A stretch of DNA of 64,000 nucleotides from Apium graveolens (taxonomy: Eukaryota; Streptophyta; Magnoliopsida; Apiales; Apiaceae): the NCBI RefSeq assembly GCF_009905375.1, contig NW_027417630.1, forward strand, positions 1-64,000, given 5' to 3'. The translations under genes and the position numbers were made by a program. Each line of letters begins with the position of its first letter. The stretch's first letter is position 1. The notes below the pieces were generated by a model. That model made no database searches, was not told the DNA's origin, and was given only the letters and a program-made list of their open reading frames with translations. This document shows, piece by piece, positions 11,251 through 23,915 of this stretch.

Positions 11251-12656
11251 GTTATCAAGATTCGTTCTGAGGACACGAATCCAGAATGGCGGGATGTTTG
11301 AAATCAATGCTTAAGTTGTGTTGGTTCATGAAATAATGATAAGAGAAAGGAAAATAAAAAGAAACTGAAGTGGAAAGGAATATAAAGGCAATAGAGTTTG
11401 AGGAATGATAAGGGAGTTGGGTATGAGGAAACCCTAAAGACTCATAGCAATAGAAATAGAAAAGTATGTAATCGTCAGGATGATGATGATCCACCATGAG
11501 TTAAAATTGATGGTTGAAGGCATAAGAGATACATATATTGTACCCCTTTTAAGTTGGGAGGATTCGAGGAAACCTTGAGATAGTTCGAAGGATAAATATT
11601 GAGACACGGATAGACTGAGGAGACAAGAAAGTAAGAAATCAGGAAAAATTGGATGAAGGAAGTGACCTTCAATAATGTGAAATGTAAGACCGGTGGCTCG
11701 ATACCCAGAAAGGGAGACGCCAGGTATGAGAGATATCCCAACATTGAGATGACTGTTGAGATAAACAACAAAAGTAAATAAGGAATTATTAAGAAGAGGT
11801 TCACGTTGAACATGACCAATATCTTCCAGAACATCCATGTTATCATTACCAAATCAGGAAAGAAAAGCGGATGACCATTGTTATCTTTTAGAGGCCATAT
11901 TGATTGACCTCATATTGTATACAGATGTTATTGTGAAATTAGGCATATACTATCGAGGTGGGAATGATTGAATAAGACACCCTTATCAGGGATATATGAC
12001 TTGATTTATCCATGGAAGGATGCAGGTACCTTTTAAAGGTGGAATTAAGGATAGAACATCGGTAACTTAAAATGAATCCTAGGGGAATGCATAAAGGTTG
12101 GCATTTCACCCTTAATAGGGACAGTATGAGTTTTGACAGGATGAATTGGAAAGGGTTAAGGTAACAACAACCTTTAAGGATCAGTGGAGAAATTTTTCAG
12201 AAGTATATAGACAATGGTTCTAGTAATAGTGAATGGTATTTTGATATGCCCTGTATCTAGGGAATACAGGAGGAACGATTGAAGGATAACCTTAGAGGTT
12301 TTACAAGGAGAAAGGTAATATTCAAAATTCTCAAGAATAAAAATGTTGATAAAAGAAATATGACGTAATTATAATGGTGCCAAGTGGGGCACGTGTTAAA
12401 CCACGAGAAAGTATGGATCGAACCAGTAAAGGTCGAAATTGTTCAGGGCAATTAGGACCTAAGACAAAAGATGTTCTAAGTACGATCGAGAGTCAGTCGT
12501 GACAGTGATTAACCTCTAAAGACTGAGGCAATAACTTATGGAAAAATGGTGATTTTTTTTTTCTCATCAGATTTTAATGAAAACATCTTCACATAAGCTG
12601 TGATGGAAATGAGATAGAAAATTTAGTTGAAGGTGGTTAAAAGACATTGATTATAA
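11251..12656 (+). other. Element A: internal region with no recognisable coding
   Basis: No frame gives a domain that I can identify. Traces of gag, protease or RT may be present (for example near 11860-11980) but are too decayed to name. The minus-strand open frames here (11255-11852) overlap one another and look accidental. Confidence 0.6.
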
Positions 12657-12678
12657 GGTGTTACAGAAATGGTATCAG
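12657..12678 (+). repeat. Internal copy of the LTR-end/primer-site junction of element A
   Basis: These 22 bases are identical to 9348-9369, which spans the last 9 bases of the 5' LTR, the 4-base spacer and the first 9 bases of the primer binding site. It lies 3.3 kb into the internal region, where such a junction does not belong. Confidence 0.85.
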
Positions 12679-14140
12679 GAAAGAGGTGGCCGACACTTTA
12701 AAGGTAAGTGGATAATTATAGGCGCGTGTGCCAAAAGAATACAGTGATGATGGTTAAAAATGTGAAGGTTGAGTTATGGTTTGGAAGATTGACATTCCTT
12801 CTGATGACTGTGCAATACCCAACCGTAATAGTAGTTGGTAAAGGTTTAATTCGTGTAATCGCCATGAACGGGCTATCTATCTTAGAAGGTCCTATCTTGA
12901 GATAAGCCAGGACCATGTTTCAAAAAGGACTAGATGAACCCTTGAGTTAATTCTTCTATTTAGGGCGTATCATTAAGAATGGTATTAACCTGCTATCGTT
13001 GCTTTGATTGAAACTCTTCTGCACTTTTATCTGCTTCATGTCATGTATGTATGTCAGGATCGGGAGTGTTCTTCATGAATCAGGAATGGTGATTATGTTA
13101 CCTCCTTAGAAGGATTTGATACGAGATGTATGGACTCTGTATGGTTAGCTATTAAGACTTCAGGGAAAATGAATGACTACAGTGGGTCAGTGGTGGACCA
13201 TAGTAAGGCAGCAATGATTCTGCGAGTAGTGAGCTGATTACAACCATGAGAGTTGTATTGGAATGGGTGTTGAGATTGAGTACCACTAATCGGGTCGTGG
13301 TAGTGTATAAGTTATCATTGATAGACTAATTAAGTAGAGTATCTACCTGGTGAATAATTATTCTTTCTTATCAATAGAGAGTCGTATTATTATACGAGGA
13401 AGGTTGCGGTGCAAGCATAGAATTCTAGTAACGATGATGTATAGAATGAGATCCCAGATTCGATTTTCGATGACGAGGGAGTTTCAAAGGTGATTATGTA
13501 TAAGCTCGAGGAAGAGTGTGGGTCCATAGAATGATGGACGGGATAGCGAAAATATTTAGGCATGGGAAATACGAGGCTATAATGCCTAATGTTGATTTAT
13601 ATACGTATATGATTTGTTCTCCTATGACAAACCTCTATAGTTCAGTGGTAGGTTCCAAGCCAGATATTTTGTGGCAGTATATATATTTTTTTTTCATATA
13701 TACAATTCTCTTCAATTCGTTCTTTTCTCTTCTTTTCATTTCATGTAAGCTGAGAAGAACAACCCTTCCAGAAAGGGGAGGTATTGCCGAATGACTATCT
13801 ATCTGTGTGATAGAAGCCTAGTAGGATACCAGCTATTATTTAATTGCTTGTCAAGTACTAAAGGCTGGCCACCTTCTGTACTAACTAAGCGATATAACGA
13901 GTGTTCATGATCATAGTGATCTCTCAACAAATTCCTTTCCTTCTATTTGATTGATCAAATTTTGGAAAAAAGAAACAACTGAAAAAGGAGTAATAAAGTG
14001 GTGGTAGTATGCGGAATGGGAACACATTCGTGATACTAAGGTTGACGTGGTTATTAAAAGGTTATAGAACGCTAACGAGCAAAAGTATAACCAGTATAAT
14101 ATTATGTACGGAAGATAGCAACGACTACGAACTGGAAAAG
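12679..14140 (+). other. Element A: second non-coding internal block
   Basis: No gag or pol domain is recognisable. It has a few short open frames (for example 12708-12905 and 13516-13794) without features, and a T-rich stretch at 13680-13745. Confidence 0.6.
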
Positions 14141-14860
14141 GATGGGTAATGAGAAGCAAAAGATATAATGCTAGAAGCTATGATGAGAGCCGGTGCAATA
14201 GACTTGAAAGAATTTGGAATGATCACTTAACGCAGATTAAGTTATCTCACGATAATCGATCGTATGTTAGTATCGAGGTATCGCCTTATGAGATCCTTGA
14301 GGGAAGACAACGTCGATCTCCCTTATGTTAGGATGAAGTTGTAGAGCGCAAGATGCTCGGACCAGCAGTGGTCCAAAGGACCAAGGATATAATAGATCTA
14401 ATCAGAGGACGGCAGGTAGTAGCCCAAGATGGACATGATAAATATGTTGATTTGACATGAAAGGACAAAGAATAGGAAGTAGGGGACTTAGTGTTGTTAT
14501 AGGTATTCCCTTGGAAAGGAAGGATGAGGTTCGGAAAGAAATGAAAGCTAAGTCCACGAATTGTTGGACCCTTGGATATATTAAGATATATTGGGAAGTT
14601 ATCATATGAGCTAGCCCTAACCCCGAACATGTAACAAGTTCGTAACGTGTTTCACGTATCAATGTTAAGGAAGTGTAATTCAGATGCCAGATAAATAGGG
14701 GCATATGAGCGCATAGACATGCAACCCGACGTAACCTATATGGAGCAACCAGGAAGGGTTATAGAGTGAAAAGGAACAAGTGCTTAGGGGAAGGATTATC
14801 AAACTAGGCAGAGTTTGGTGGCAGGACCACAATGTGGGAAAATTGACTTGAGAGTTAGAA
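14141..14860 (+). pseudogene. Element A: integrase C-terminal and chromodomain-linker remnant
   Basis: Broken frames show the region after the integrase catalytic core: YEILEGR-like, GDLVLL-FPWKGRMRFGK, KLSPRIVGPL and VFHVSMLRK segments, parallel to element C at about 42355-42740 and to element B at 2700-2930. A TGA and other stops interrupt it. It abuts the polypurine tract and 3' LTR in the normal order. Confidence 0.8.
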
Positions 14861-14921
14861 AGTGCAATATTAAGAAGGTATCCTTATTCATTTCTATCTG
14901 ATTCCGGGACGGAATCCTTTT

Positions 14922-14932
14922 AAGGAGGGGAG
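14922..14932 (+). other. Polypurine tract of element A
   Basis: AAGGAGGGGAG, two bases before the TG of the 3' LTR at 14935; identical to the B tract. Confidence 0.88.
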
Positions 14933-14934
14933 AC

Positions 14935-17025
14935 TGTAATAACCCCAATTTTTGAGAAATTTTGAAACCCTTATGAATAGTGTTTTTGCTGAACGAGAAA
15001 ACTTTTCATGTCACACTATGTAGGGGTTCTGTTATGGATATTCTGAGATTTTATTAGTACTCTATATGGTATATAAGTGTATGTAAAGATCGTCAGAATC
15101 CAATTCCGAACACTTTGATTTTTCCCGGAAATCCACTAGATACGGAAAGAATTGAGAAAAAGGTAACAGGATAAAAAAGGATTTAAATTAAAGGATTATA
15201 GGAGAGGATCATAAAAGGAATATAATATATTGAGAAAGGTTAAGGGAACCTAAGTAATAAGATCCCGGGTATGATCCCTCAAACGATAAACGAGAACGAA
15301 AGATAAGCGAATCGTAAAACAAATAAGTGACCAAGAGACAAGCTTGTACAAGAAGCCAGGGATTGTGACATCATCAAACCACAAGGTGTGGACAAGTGGG
15401 AGCATTATGACATGTGCAAGGTGACATAGGCATGATAAAAAAGGAAGGAATTGTTGGATGATTGTAAATCGCACAAAGTTCAAGGTTAGAAGGGTAATTA
15501 ACCAAAACCAAAACCAAAACAACCTAGCTAGCCAAAACAAATCAAAGCAAACACAAAATTTTTCATTCTTCAAGCATTGCTCTCGGCTTTTCATCTTTTT
15601 CAAAGGAAGAAAAATCAAAAATCAAGTTCCAAGCATTGTTAAATCACAAGGTAATTATCTAAGCTTCCTTGTACATAGATATGGATATGCTATAAGTTTA
15701 AGCTCCTAATTCCTTCCCAATCTCTTCCAATAAATCAAGGAAGAAGATGGTGAATAGTAACCTTCAAGAAATAACTTTAGTTTTCTTGAATTTTTATGAA
15801 AGATTAAGGTTATACAAGCAAGGATCAAGGTTCTTTAGGCATTCAAAGTTCTTGTGTTGTGTTAAAAAGCTTCAAGGAAGGTATAATCTCTTAACCAAGC
15901 TTTGTTATTGAATGTTAAGAGCATAATATGAGTATTGTAGTTCATGAGAGGCTTGATGGTTGTGTATGTAGAGATTAGTGAGTTTTGGGATGTTGTTGGA
16001 TTGGTAAATGTTATTGTTTTGATTAAAAGAACTTAAGTAAGATTTAAGTTAAGCTTAGGCATAAATATGAATGATTAAATTGAATTGGTTGGGGTTGTTA
16101 TGATGTGATAAGGATGGATGTTGGTTGTATGTTGGATTTGAGGTTGATTTGGGATGGTTTTGAATGGTTTAAAATATTGGAAATCGCATAAACATAGCCG
16201 TCGTAACGTCCGATTTTCTTTGGACTGTTTTTGTGCATAGCATTAGGACCCGAGAACCCCCTGCTAGATTATGACCACTGCCATGTTTAGATAGCTCATG
16301 TTACGAGCTTCGTTTTGATATATAGTTCGTTCGATTCCGATGCACGGTTTAGGAGAAACGACCGTTTCAAGTAACGGCGTTTCGTGAACGAAACTTTTCC
16401 CCTCGCCTTACTTCGAAACATAGGTTAAAGACCAAAAAGGGTTAATTAATGCATGAAACATTTATGGTAAGTGTGTTAGGCAGTTGGTAAGACACTCGCG
16501 AAGGAATCGCCTTAAAACTCGTAAAGGGTTAAATTATTAAAAATGGTGGAGCCGAGGGTACCCGGGTGACTTAAGCAAATCAGTAAGCGCAAAACAAGCG
16601 TTAGAGTCTAAGTTAGTTAAAGTATAGATTTACAAGTGACTTTGGTTTAATTCCAACTTACTTGTTGTTTATAGGTTACCAGACTCGTCCCGAGCCATTC
16701 GTAACCCCCAGTCGCTCAGGCAAGTTTTCTACCCGTTATACTGTTGTTGTGATGAATGTATGTATATGCATTATCTTGCGATAGATGCATGTTGGTTAAT
16801 TAGCAAATGTTGCGATATATTGAAGCATGCTGATATGGTATATATATGCATGCCTGGTTCGTATTCTTGATTTATATATCTGTTGGTTCAAATGCTTATT
16901 CGTTGCATAATACCTATGCTAGAGATAAGCGGTATTTGAGTATACCCTTAGTATATGGACCCAAAGGTGAAAACATTTTCTAAAACCGGGAGTCGAGGAT
17001 CCCGAGTAGATTTTATATATATATA

Positions 17026-17066
<41 letters not shown>

Positions 17067-19034
17067 TTATAGTTTTCAAAACTAGTAATCGAATAAGGTT
17101 TATTCGATAACTTTATTTTATTAATGAATATTATCTTGAATATTCATTCGAGGGCTTATGACTCCTTTTATTTTATTAATTGAATATTATTTGAATATTC
17201 ATTTGAGGATGTATGACTCCTTTATTTTATTTAATGAATATTATTTATAATATTCATTCGAGGTATTATGACTCCGCTTATTACTGAAATATATTCTTTA
17301 TTTTATTAAAGAATAAGGTGTTAATAATCAAACTTATTTTCGATTATTCAAATAAAGATAATACTTTCATATAAGTGTATCTTTGGTTATTTAATACCCG
17401 TTTCAAGTATAAGTTTTAAAACTTCTACTTCAATTATTTTTATAAAGATTATTCTTTATGGGAATATTATTTAAATAATAATATTCAGATATTTTCTAAT
17501 ATATCGGGACTGATTTATTTCATTAAATCAGCTTTACTCCAAACATTCTTAAAAATGTTTTCGAGTCTTCGAAATGATTTTAAAAGTTAGAGCGGATCCC
17601 AAAACTCGTTTTCCGATTTAAGATCTTCCTTTCGAAGGAGACTTGAATATTCGCTCAAAATCTTGGGGATCCGGCTCTGTGGTGTATTTTATATTCGCAA
17701 CATGGTTGCTGTTTTGAGAAAACAATTTGATTACTTGCCCAATGTTCGGGAAGTAAGTCCATCTGATTGAGTCGGCATAAGCGACATGCCGGGGTACGGT
17801 CTATGAATGTGTAAGTGGCTGGGTGGCAGTCCATCAACGCGTGAGTGGCCGGGTAACGGTCTAGCGCGAGGTCCTAATGCGGCCAGGGTGATGACCGGTG
17901 AGGAATTCATCCATCTACAGTAGAAAAGGTTACTTATTGGTATCTTTGCCTGATCAGCAAGATATCTGGTTTATGCCAAAATTCTTTTCCTTCCAAATTC
18001 ATTGGATATTGCAACTCTGTTCATACTTTACATGACAGAGGTTTTCAGGAAATGTATGGGAGATATATATGAATATATTTATATATCGGGTCTTAATGAA
18101 GTATCTCGTAACTTCATTATTTATAATGATATTCAAAGATTGAATCTATTCAAATCTTGTCTTGTAGTCTCATCTATGTGATGAACCTTTGAAACTGATT
18201 ATAACTTGAACGGGGGTAGTTCAAGTAGTATTTGGGAAAGATATAAGTATTTTGGGGTATCTTGTAACTTCATCTTTTAAACTTATATCTAGTTAATGAT
18301 TATCTTATGCATGACAAAGATTTTCAGAAAAACGTTGAGACAAGGTTAGATATATGAGATCACCTTGCAACGATATTTTTATACAGTTATACACTGGAAC
18401 TCTGTGTATATTATGCATGGAAGAGGACTTCCAAGATTGTGAAAAGTATATAGGTATATATACTGAATATTTTGCGACTTCATCGCATTAAGATATCAAA
18501 CTTGGTTCATTTCTTTTGACCAAGACTTTCATGAGTACTATGAGAAGGCTCATATATTGTAAATCATTATACATATTATTTTGGTGGGCTTGCTGCTCAC
18601 CCTTGCTTTATTTCTTCATCACACAACAACAGTTAGGAAAGATGGCCAGACTCCAGCAGACCCAGCGCAAGCGCGTGGGAAGCGTCCCGCGTCTTCCCGT
18701 TGATGTTGTAGCTGCTATAGCTGCAGAGGTAGATCTATTGTAGATCAGACCATCTACTTTTGAGAATCAATTATGTATAATTATAACTTGTGGCAGATAA
18801 TGGCAATTAACTGTAAATTTATCAAGAAATCATTTTGGGTTGTAATAACTTTTAAATTGTGGATTCAAAGACTTGTACTTATTTAAATTTCATCTCTGAG
18901 ACTATAACGGGTTGTGGTGTGTGTTAGTGTGGGGTCACAACATAAGGTTATTATTATTAATTAAGTGAAGTGATATTGTGGAAAGAAAGACCGTGACGAC
19001 CCGGATCCCCGACCCCGGATCTGGGGGTGTTACA
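14935..19034 (+). mobile_element. Element A 3' LTR
   Basis: 4100 bp, nearly identical to 5279-9356; the 22-bp length excess is mostly in the TA tract near 17012-17063. It ends GGGGGTGTTACA, followed directly by the ATCCT target duplication. Confidence 0.95.
17012..17063. repeat. (TA)n microsatellite, expanded in the A 3' LTR
   Basis: An alternating TA tract broken once by TTTATTTA. The equivalent tract in the 5' LTR (about 7360-7387) is roughly 22 bp shorter. Confidence 0.88.
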
Positions 19035-19039
19035 ATCCT
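19035..19039 (+). repeat. Target site duplication, right copy, of element A
   Basis: ATCCT, identical to 5274-5278; the B LTR sequence continues from 19040. Confidence 0.95.
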
Positions 19040-20621
19040 TTATGGGAATATTATTTAAATAATAATATTCAGATATTTTCTAATATATTGGGACTGATTT
19101 ATTTTATTAAATCAGCATTACTCCAAATATTCTTAAAAAGCTTTTCGAGTCTTCAAAATGATTTTAAAAGTTAGAGCGGATCCCAAAACTTGTTTCAAAT
19201 TTATGATCTTCCTTTCGAAGGGGATTTAAATACTCGCTTAAAAATCTGAGGGATCCGACTTTGTGGTGTATTTTATATTCGGAATGAGGTTGCTGCTTTG
19301 AGAAAACATTTTGATTTTTTGCCCAACATTCGGGAAGTAAGTCCATCTATTTGAGTCGGCATAAGCAACATGGGCTCAGTGGGCATCCATGAAAGTGTAA
19401 ATGGCTCAGTGGGAGTCTATCAATGCGTAAGTGGCTAAGTGGAAGTCCAGCATCAGGTCCTAATACGGCCAGGGTGATGAGCAACGGGGGATTCATCCAT
19501 CTACTAGTAGAAAAGATGACTTAATTGGTATCTTTTCCTGATCAGCAAGATATCACGTTTATGCCAAAGTTTCTTCTTTCCAAAATTCTTGGGAATGACA
19601 ACTCTACATAACTTCCATAGCAGAAGAGTGTATGAAATGTATATATATAGGTGTATATATATATCAAGACTAATGAAGTATCTCGTAACTTCATTCTTTC
19701 AAATTATATTTCAAAGATTGAATCTATTCAAGTCTTATCTTGTTGTCTCATCTATGTGATGAACTTTTGAAACTGATTATACCTTGAACGGTGGTAGTTC
19801 AAGTAGTATTCAGAAAAGATATAAGTATATTGGAGTATCTCGTAACTTCATCTTTTCAACTTATATCTAATTAATAATTATCTTATGCGTGAAAAAGATT
19901 TTCAGAAACATGTTGAGACAAGGTTAGATATATGAGATCACCTTGCAACTATATTTTTATACAGTTATAAACTGGAACTCTATGTATATTATGTATAGAA
20001 GAGGATTTCCAAGATTTTGAAAAGTATATATTCATATATACTTAATATATTTTGACTTGGTCGCGTTAAGATATCAAACTTGGTTCATTTCTTTTTGACC
20101 AAGACTTCCATGAGTACAATGAGAATGCTCTTATATTGTTAATTATTATACATATTATTTCGGTGGGCTTGTTGCTCACCCTTGCTTTCTTCTTTCATCA
20201 CACAATAACAAATATACAAGATGAACAGGACCAAACTCCCAATTCACAAGCGGATAGGAAATGTTCCGCAGTTTTCTGTAGGTGTTGATGCCGTTGTAGC
20301 TGAGGTAGGAACTACCAATAGGCTAGGCTTTCAACTTTTGATGTACCAGACTTATGTATATTTATGAATTGTAATAATGGCAAAGAATCTGTAAATTTAT
20401 TCAGAAACCCCTTTCGAGGTGTAATGACTTATAATTATGGAATAAAATGACTTGTGTTATTTTTGGTATTCATCTCTGAGACTATAACTTGTGGTGTGTG
20501 TGTGTGTGTATTGTGGGGTCGCAGTACACGGTAGTTGGTTGTTTATTAAGATTAAGTGTTACTAAGGGAAATGGAACTCGTGACAACCCGGATCCCCGAC
20601 CCCGGTTTTGGGGGTGTTACA
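19040..20621 (+). mobile_element. Element B 3' LTR, right part
   Basis: It continues the LTR left at 5278 and parallels A's LTR from about 7783 to its end (TATGGGAATATTATTTAAAT onward). It ends CCCCGGTTTTGGGGGTGTTACA-like at 20621. AATAC (20622-20626) would be its right target duplication; the left copy lies outside the window. Confidence 0.92.
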
Positions 20622-21714
20622 AATACTGACTGGTTTCTTCAGAGTTTAATCATCAGAACTTTGATCAGAACTTGTCCTCATAATTTATGCAAAGAATACT
20701 TAACTATTTTCCAGAAACAACTTGATCACCACAATAATTTTCATCATTCATATGGAGTGAGAGTGTGTGTATTTACAAATGATCTAGAATAAAGATTAAA
20801 GTCTGATAAACTTCAGTATATCTTAGAAATAAGGCATAACTAAGAAAAGTGCTTAAAATCTGTTTTTAATTTTGAAGTCTACTATAGAATAAATTTATGC
20901 AAGAGTCCACCTCAACTATTTGTGCTCATTTTATGCATCTTTTGACATTCTTTTTACAGTGGCTTCTCAGTGTAAGTGAGTTACAACTGGTACCAGAATT
21001 TATGCTATTATCAGAGTATTTCTCCAGTAATCAGAGAATATGAAAAGTCACCAAGAAAAATTTACTTGCTTTTCTAATGCATATAACTTAATACCAACAA
21101 TGCACTTGGGTCTTCCCTTTCACATATATTACTCTAGATATCAAAGGAGTGTCTGACTTCAATTTTCTTTTCTTTTCTTCATATAAGTGAGGCTTATCCA
21201 ACATGTAGTTCATCCTTAAGATTTACTGACATCAGAATTTGACAAATAAGAAGCAAGAATCTAGTTTGTGACTTAGTAATAAGATACACAAAGTGAATTT
21301 GACTAAGCTCAAAATCAGAATTTGCTTGTGTAAATGAATTTCCACATAAACAACTAATTCAAACATGGGATTTCTAGTATGTTAAAGACTACTAGGTCAG
21401 CATCTAGCACAGTAGTCCTCATTGGAATGAATAGTTACAGAACATTCAAAACACTATCAGAGTATATAGAATCACATCAGATAACAATCAATATTTAATA
21501 TATAACAATTTAAGCACAGATTACATGGAGATAAGACAATCTGTAAACACTGATCATAAAGTCTGATGCATGAGAACAAAAACTAAGCAGATTTTGAGAA
21601 AGAACCTGAAACCATTCCAAGTTCAATTACCAGTCTTGTAAAAAAAGCTTCACATAGTGGTTTGGTAGTACTTTGATTATCACAGTAAATGGGTATTTTA
21701 GAAAATTCTAACCC
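20622..21714 (-). other. Element D 3' untranslated region
   Basis: About 1.1 kb downstream of RNase H with no ORF of note, rich in TCAGA/TCTGA words like the rest of D. SIRE-type elements often have a long region, sometimes with an envelope-like ORF, between pol and the 3' LTR. I see no open frame of that kind in this copy. Confidence 0.65.
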
Positions 21715-22970
21715 CTAGTCCAGTAACTGATTCTTCATCCAAAGAATCTGTGCACAACAGCTTCCTGCAGCAATATATTTTGCTTCTGCAGTTGATGTGG
21801 AAATTGATTTCTGTTTCTTGCTAAACCAAGAAACCAATCTGCCTCCAAGAAATTGGCAGCTTCCACTAGTGCTTTTCCTGTCTATTTTGCATCCTGCAAA
21901 ATCTGCATCTGAGTAACCTATTAGCTTAAAATCTGATTCTCTAGGATACCACAATCCTAGATCAGCTGTACCCTTGAGGTACTTGAAAATTCTTTTCACA
22001 ACTATTAGATGAGGTTCTCTTGGATAGCCTGAAATCTTGCACAAAGATAGGTAGCATACATGATATCAGGTCTACTTACAGTTAAATAGAGTAAAGAGCC
22101 AATCATACCTCTGTGGTTAGTAATATCTACTGGTGCTCCAGTTTCTTTATCTAACTTGGTTGCAGTGGTCATGGGAGTGGATGCAGTTGAACAGTCTTGC
22201 ATTCCAAATTTCTTGAGTAAATTTATGGTGTACTTGGATTGATTTATGAAAGTACCTTCTTCATTTTGCTTGACTTGAAGTCCCAGAAAATAGCTAAGTT
22301 CTCCTATCATACTCATTTGATATCTTGACTGCATTAGCTTTGCAAACCTTTCACAGAGTTTGGCATTTGTAGAACCAAAGATGATATCATCAACATATAT
22401 CTGTACCAAAAGTAAGTCATTTCCATGGTTGAGGTAGAACAGTGTTTTATCAATTGTGCCTCTCTGAAATCCACTTTCCAGAAGGAATTGATCTAGAGTC
22501 TAATACCATGCTCTTGGAGCTTGCTTAAGGCCATAAAGTGCTTTGTCAAGTTTGTAGACATGATTTGGAAATTTTGGATCTACAAATCCTGGAGGTTGTT
22601 CAACATATACCTCTTCTTCCAATTCTCCATTGAGAAAAACACTTTTCACATCCATTTGAAAGACTTTAAACTTCTTGTGAGCAGCATAAGCTAAAAAGAT
22701 TCTTATGGCTTCCAATCTAGCAACTGGTGCAAATGTTTCATCATAATCAATACCCTCCTGTTGAGAGTAACCTTTGGCAACCAACCTTGCTTTGTTTCTT
22801 GTAATTATTCCATCACTGTCAGTTTTGTTTCTTAACACCCATTTTGTGCCAAAAATTGATCTGTTCTTTGGTCTTGGCACTAGGGTCCAAATTTTATTTC
22901 TTTCAAATTCATTTAACTCTTCCTGAATTGCTTGCACCCAATTAGCATCTTGAAGAGCTTTTTCCACTTT
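21715..22970 (-). pseudogene. Element D: reverse transcriptase and RNase H (broken)
   Basis: The copia-type RT starts near 22967 on the minus strand: [27 protein letters not shown], the [13 protein letters not shown] segment and [13 protein letters not shown]. The catalytic IYVDDIIFGST lies near 22400. A stop codon interrupts at 22500-22502 in the same frame. A frameshift near 22030 moves the reading into the frame carrying the RNase H: ADFAGCKIDRKSTSG and the AEAKYIAA motif (to 21715). RT cannot be made whole from this copy. Confidence 0.9.
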
Positions 22971-23915
22971 CTTTGGTTCAGTCTGAGATAGAAAGGAATG
23001 ATAGAGATATTCATTTGATGTTGCAGTTCTAGTTCTGACACCTGCTTCAGGATCTCCAATTATTAAGTCAGGTGTATGTGCTTTAGTCCACTTCCTTGCA
23101 GATGGAAGTTAATTTCTAGAACTAGATCCTCCCCCATGATACATGCTATCTTCATCAACATTTAATGATGCTCCCCATGTAGTTATGCTCTCTGAGACTT
23201 CAGAATTTGAGTTGGATCCTTCAGGATTTGAAGAATCAGAGTTTCCAGAACTATCAGAATTTGGTTCATCAGAACTTGATGAATCAGAACTTGAAGAGCC
23301 AGTGACAGGTTCTGATACTTCTTGAGAGTCTTGAGTTGTGGTAGGATCTTCAGCTTACTCCCCCTGAACAGGTGCATTTTCCCTTGGAGTAGTTACCACA
23401 GTTTCAATGACATCAGAATTTAACCCGTCAGAACTTACAGGATCAGGATTTAAATCTTCATTTTCAAATCTCAGCTGATCATTGAAATCTTCAAGTCCAG
23501 TAATCTTTTTATCATCAAAAGATACATTGATAGATTCCATGACAACCCTCGTTCTTAAATTGTAGACTCTGAAGGCTTTTGTAGAAAGTGGATATCCAAC
23601 AAAAATTCCTTCATCAGCTTTTAGATCAAATTTTGACAGCTGTTCAGGATGAGTCTTAAGAACAAAACACTTATATCAAAATACATGAAAGTATTTCAGA
23701 TTTGGCTTCTTTTTCTTCACCATCTCATATGGTGTTTTTCAATGCTTGTTTATGAGTGTAGCATTCTGTGTTAAACAAGCAGTCTGCATAATTTCAGCCC
23801 AAAAGTAGGTTGGTAGCTTTTCTTCATCAAGCATAGTTCGTGCAGCTTCAATGAGAGTCCTGTTCTTTCTTTCTACAACTCCATTTTGCTGTGGAGTTCC
23901 AGGTGCAGAAAATTC
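22971..23915 (-). pseudogene. Element D: integrase C-terminal part and serine-rich linker
   Basis: It continues the pol frame with TPQQNGVVERKNRTL-like integrase sequence, then a long variable linker before RT. The linker is rich in Ser, Asp and Glu (about 23180-23330) and built from repeated TCAGAA/TTCTGA words. In-frame stops occur near 23757, 23678, 23355 and 23110. Low-complexity linkers here are usual in copia polyproteins. Confidence 0.8.

Larger units (their letters stand above)
5279..19034 (+). mobile_element. Element A: complete-ended, internally decayed chromovirus (13.8 kb)
   Basis: Bounded by two long LTRs (4078 and 4100 bp), with a tRNA-Met primer site, a polypurine tract and perfect 5-bp target duplications. 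The 5.6-kb internal region holds only broken and reordered gag and pol pieces with no usable ORF. By eye I count about 20 base differences between the LTRs, roughly 0.5%, so the insertion is recent. The combination fits a large non-autonomous derivative mobilised in trans. Confidence 0.93.

Noticed and set aside
11434..11852. Two overlapping minus-strand ORFs in A's internal region
   Set aside because: They overlap each other in different frames, with no motif or start signal and no counterpart in element C.
13800..13900. Possible similarity between A's internal DNA here and G's at about 63470-63540 (GGCTGGCCACCTT / GACTAGCCATCTT)
   Set aside because: Too short and weak to call by eye; it may reflect common chromovirus ancestry.
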